From Vibrio albus (GTDB taxonomy: Bacteria > Pseudomonadota > Gammaproteobacteria > Enterobacterales > Vibrionaceae), in assembly GCF_003144035.1 (NCBI RefSeq), contig NZ_QFWT01000007.1, positions 62,001-126,000 on the forward strand: 64,000 nt of DNA, read 5' to 3'. The notes beneath the pieces were generated by a model. It did no database searches and had not been told where the DNA came from. It worked only from the letters and a program-made list of their open reading frames with translations. Made by a program: the position numbers and the translations under genes. Positions 60,857 to 64,000 of the stretch are shown here, piece after piece (within the stretch, counting starts at the first letter, position 1; each line of letters opens with the position of its first letter).

Positions 60857-61364
60857 TATGCATTTTTTCCTTAACCTTATAGAGGTTTGCACCAAGTGTT
60901 ATCGTTATCATTGCGAGCAACAAGGATAAGCCAAAAATCGATAGGTCAGTAAAAGTTATGTTTCCATACAGTGGAGATGGTGTCCCGCATGGGCCTTTAG
61001 CTTCGAACATGGTTGGGAACCATGAATCTAAAGGCATGAAACTCGGAAATGGAGAGCCATAGCTACAACTTGAAAGTTTTTGACCTGTTTCAATCAAGTG
61101 GTTATCCCACGAAAACTGCAATGCAAAGTAGGTGCCGATGAGCGATAACAACAACGTCGAAATCTTAGTTATGTCATTCTGATTTGCAAAGATGTGTAAT
61201 ATACCCGCTATACCAAGAAACAATATAAATAGTCGAATCTGAACACAGTTCGCACAAGGTTCGAAGCCTAGGTAGTATTGTGTGAAGAGGCCAAATAGCT
61301 CCATCCCAACACTCGATAAAAGTAAGAATATCCCAACAAATGTCGAGTTAGTTAATGTCTTCAA
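60843..61364 (-). CDS. DsbB-family disulfide bond formation protein, 173 residues
   Basis: Four membrane helices surround two periplasmic Cys pairs: PCANC near residue 37 and a second pair in SSCSYG and GPCG. DsbB proteins re-oxidise DsbA and pass electrons to quinone. It is downstream of the P-type ATPase gene by 93 bp on the same strand. Confidence 0.82.
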   Translation of the reverse strand: MKTLTNSTFVGIFLLLSSVGMELFGLFTQYYLGFEPCANCVQIRLFILFLGIAGILHIFANQNDITKISTLLLSLIGTYFALQFSWDNHLIETGQKLSSCSYGSPFPSFMPLDSWFPTMFEAKGPCGTPSPLYGNITFTDLSIFGLSLLLAMITITLGANLYKVKEKMHNEPK

Positions 61365-61457
61365 AGTAACTCCATATTAATAAAAATGTATATCATTCTT
61401 TATTGTTATTAAAGGCGAATCCATGATGATATTTATCAAAATGAGTAGTTTAAGCCA

Positions 61458-63770
61458 TCACTTCTTCAGCAGCCTCAACCCATTGGCGACAACAAGTAAA
61501 CTTGCGCCAACATCAGCAAAAACTGCCATCCACATAGTACCCACGCCAACAAAAGTTAGGGCTAAAAATAGGGCTTTTATAGCAAGAGCAAAGCTAATAT
61601 TCTGTATCAGTATTTGGTAGGTACGTTTAGACAAGCTGACAAATGTCGGGATTTTTCGTAGATCATCATCCATCAATGCGACATCAGATGTTTCAATGGC
61701 GGTATCAGTTCCCATAGCTCCCATTGAGAATCCAATATTTGCAGCCGCCAGTGCAGGCGCATCATTAATGCCATCTCCCACCATACCTATAACACCGTTA
61801 CTGGAATAAGCTTCAACAGTACGATACTTATCTTCTGGAAGCTGATTGCCATGAGCTTCGTCAATACCGACTTGAGACGCAACTGCTGATGCGGTATGTG
61901 AGTTGTCTCCAGACAACATAATCGTTTTTATGCCCAACTCATGGAGTTGTTGAACCGCGGCACGACTACTTTCCTTTACAGTATCTGCCACTGAAAATAG
62001 TCCCAGAACTTGGATACCGTTATGAAGCAATGACACGGTCTTACCTTGTTTTTCTAACTTGTGAATATGGCTTCTAATGTCCGTGGGGATAGTAAAATGT
62101 CTCTCTACAAGATTCTGATTACCCAAGTAATATTTATGTTTGGCGATTGTTCCAGATACGCCTTCGCCAGCAATAGCTTTAAAATCGTCTACATCAAGCC
62201 TTTTTTGAGTAGATAGCGCGGTGGCAATGGCGGTAGAGACTGGGTGGTCAGATAGATTTGTAAGATTAAACCCTATTGAGTAAACGGAATCTTCTGTCCA
62301 TTCGTTGAAAGTCATTACGTCAATCAACATTGGTTTTCCGTGGGTAATCGTCCCAGTTTTATCTAAAGCTAGTGCTTCTAATTTTCTCCCCAGTTCAAGA
62401 TACACACCTCCTTTAATCAGGATGCCTTTACGTGCTGCCGCTGTCAGGCCGCTAACAATAGTGACAGGCGTAGAGATAACAAGTGCACAAGGACAAGCAA
62501 TCACCAACATAACAAGCGCTTTGTAAATCCAATCTAACCACTCACCATACCCCAAAACGGGTGGTAACACAGCAACTGCGAATGCAATCGCAATGACAGC
62601 GGGTGTGTAGATTTGAGAAAAACGATCAACAAAACGTTGAGTTGGAGCCTGAGCACCTTGAGCTTCTTCTACTGCATGAATAATGCGTGCCAAAGTTGTA
62701 TTGTTAGCTGCTGCGGTCACTCTATACTCAATAGCTCCAGCCTGATTAATCGTTCCTGCAAAAACTGAGTCACCTTCAATCTTATCGACAGGCATACTTT
62801 CACCAGTAATAGGGGCTTGGTTGATGGTGGTTTGCCCTTTAATGATATTGCCATCGAGACCAATACGTTCCCCCGGTTTTACTCTGACAATGTCACCAAG
62901 TTGCACGGTTTGAGCATCAGCTTCTTTCCAAGAGTTATCTGATTGCTGAACTATCACCGTATCAGGTGTTAAACTCATTAATGAGCTGATAGCGTTTCTA
63001 GCTCGGTCGAGTGATTTTGCTTCAACTAGTTCAGCAATAGTAAACAATACCATTACCATGGCCGCTTCTGGCCATTGACCAATAATAAATGCACCAGTAA
63101 CCGCGATACTCATCAATGCATTCATGTTGAGATTAGCATTGCGTATAGATATCCATCCTTTTTTATAAGTTGTTAACCCACAAGACAGTACAGCAATTAA
63201 TGCTAATGTGGCTTGAACCCACTCCGGTATCCCAGTCCAATGTGCCACTTCCGACCCTATCGCTGAGATACCAGCCAAAACCAATGGCCACAATGGTTTC
63301 TCCTTTTCATGAGGAACTTTGTGAATCTGACTGTCATCAGATACATCTGGTTCAAACCCAAGCGAACGGATAGCAACTAGTATCATATCCAAGGAGTCTG
63401 GTGTGTGAGTGATAGTTAGCACCCTTTGCATTAAATTGAACTCAAGTTTCTTTACCTGATTCATCCCACCAAGTTTTTTCTGAATTAACTGCTCTTCAAC
63501 GGGGCAGTCCATCTGCATAATACGAACTTCAGTACGGACATCATTTCCGATCTTTTCAGAGCCAGATAAGCTCTTAAGTTTGCTAGGAGCAGACGTACAA
63601 CATGAATCACAGCCATTTTTATCATGCTGGAGAACCGTTTCAGCATGTTGGTGAGCACCCATGTTATCTTTTGTTATATGAGAATGCTTATGTGTTGAAC
63701 TACAGCATGTATTAGCATCCTCACTAAGATGTTTGTCCGTACAATCACTCATTTTCATCATCTCTATCAT
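61458..63770 (-). CDS. zntA: Heavy-metal P1B-type ATPase (ZntA/CadA-like), 770 residues
   Basis: A Cys/His-rich N-terminus (CCSSTHKHSH, CDSCCTS) precedes an HMA-like domain with MQMDCPVEEQ. The membrane CPC motif is in ACPCALVIST, the phosphorylation site is DKTGTITHGK and the hinge is GDGINDAPALA. This set fits Zn/Cd/Pb export across the inner membrane. Several in-frame ATGs (63770, 63761, 63758, 63752) make the exact start uncertain. Confidence 0.9.
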   Translation of the reverse strand: MIEMMKMSDCTDKHLSEDANTCCSSTHKHSHITKDNMGAHQHAETVLQHDKNGCDSCCTSAPSKLKSLSGSEKIGNDVRTEVRIMQMDCPVEEQLIQKKLGGMNQVKKLEFNLMQRVLTITHTPDSLDMILVAIRSLGFEPDVSDDSQIHKVPHEKEKPLWPLVLAGISAIGSEVAHWTGIPEWVQATLALIAVLSCGLTTYKKGWISIRNANLNMNALMSIAVTGAFIIGQWPEAAMVMVLFTIAELVEAKSLDRARNAISSLMSLTPDTVIVQQSDNSWKEADAQTVQLGDIVRVKPGERIGLDGNIIKGQTTINQAPITGESMPVDKIEGDSVFAGTINQAGAIEYRVTAAANNTTLARIIHAVEEAQGAQAPTQRFVDRFSQIYTPAVIAIAFAVAVLPPVLGYGEWLDWIYKALVMLVIACPCALVISTPVTIVSGLTAAARKGILIKGGVYLELGRKLEALALDKTGTITHGKPMLIDVMTFNEWTEDSVYSIGFNLTNLSDHPVSTAIATALSTQKRLDVDDFKAIAGEGVSGTIAKHKYYLGNQNLVERHFTIPTDIRSHIHKLEKQGKTVSLLHNGIQVLGLFSVADTVKESSRAAVQQLHELGIKTIMLSGDNSHTASAVASQVGIDEAHGNQLPEDKYRTVEAYSSNGVIGMVGDGINDAPALAAANIGFSMGAMGTDTAIETSDVALMDDDLRKIPTFVSLSKRTYQILIQNISFALAIKALFLALTFVGVGTMWMAVFADVGASLLVVANGLRLLKK

Positions 63771-63784
63771 TGACTATAATCAAC

Positions 63785-63815
63785 ATTAAAAAACCTGATC
63801 CTACTACAGAGTCAA
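63785..63815 (-). promoter_or_regulatory. MerR-type promoter of the P-type ATPase gene
   Basis: On the minus strand TTGACT (63815-63810) and TTTAAT (63790-63785) are separated by 19 bp, with a partly symmetrical spacer (ctgtagtaggatcag). The divergent MerR gene at 63833 should control it. Confidence 0.72.
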
Positions 63816-63832
63816 GACTTAAAGAGGCATAG

Positions 63833-64000
63833 ATGAAAATTGGTGAACTCGCGAAAAAAGCGGACTGTCCGGTGGAAACCGTTCGATACTATGAAAAACA
63901 AGGGCTATTACCTAAAGCTCAAAGAGAATTGGAGAACAATTACCGCCGTTATAATGTCACTCACCTAGAAAGGCTTTTGTTTATCCGCCGTTGCAGGGCT
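63833..64000 (+). CDS. MerR-family metal regulator (ZntR/CadR-like), cut by the window end
   Basis: The 56 visible residues form a MerR DNA-binding domain (MKIGELAKKADCPVETVRYYEKQGLLPKAQR). The metal-binding C-terminus lies outside the window. It is divergent from the P-type ATPase gene. Confidence 0.85.
   Translation, partial: MKIGELAKKADCPVETVRYYEKQGLLPKAQRELENNYRRYNVTHLERLLFIRRCRA

Overview
The window looks like part of a large conjugative plasmid or integrative element from a marine gammaproteobacterium, most likely Vibrionaceae or a Shewanella-like relative. This is inferred from YqhA-, YagU- and TusA-like proteins, an IS1004-like IS200 element and base use near 42% GC by eye. No rRNA, tRNA, CRISPR array or replication origin was found.

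Region 1 (1-27,232) is an ordered backbone with almost every gene on the + strand. Recognisable members are a YqaJ/lambda-Exo-type exonuclease, a DUF3150 protein, a CobT-like VWA protein, a DNA methyltransferase, TusA, a YfbR-like HD nucleotidase and a Toprim primase. About twenty small unknown proteins lie between them. Two RNA-level features stand out. Most genes follow a compact leader in which a GC-rich hairpin is followed by a second stem that pairs with or encloses the Shine-Dalgarno sequence. Eight clear copies and one diverged copy of a structured repeat precede a subset of genes; its small stem changes in a compensatory way around an invariant TAGCTGG loop. Several backbone genes are broken by a nonsense codon, single-base frameshifts or insertion sequences.

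Region 2 (27,233-35,276) is an insertion zone. It holds an IS200-type element inside an LPD1/CLCA_X-like gene, a small XRE regulator pair, and an IS630-family element with an ISPpu12-like element (ISL3 transposase, lspA, cation transporter, MerR regulator) nested inside it. The ISPpu12-like element is visibly GC-rich. The region ends with a truncated yagU.

Region 3 (35,277-59,677) lies between inward-facing Tn3-type terminal repeats, each with a serine resolvase gene or remnant, but has no Tn3 transposase. Its cargo is a frameshifted hemerythrin-PAS-GGDEF-EAL gene, a PAS chemoreceptor, an ABC-three-component defence operon, a HigBA toxin-antitoxin pair, a second resolvase, yqhA, an IetAS-type AAA ATPase/subtilase pair, and a module with a TnpS-like tyrosine recombinase, a TnpT/KfrA-like protein, a membrane metallopeptidase and a phosphatase. 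Repeated GGGGCA-anchored borders and AAACTTTATTG boxes frame these modules.

Region 4 (59,678-64,000) holds a sensor-kinase remnant and a minus-strand metal/redox cluster (zntA-like P-type ATPase, dsbB-like, dsbA-like), with a divergent MerR regulator cut by the window end.
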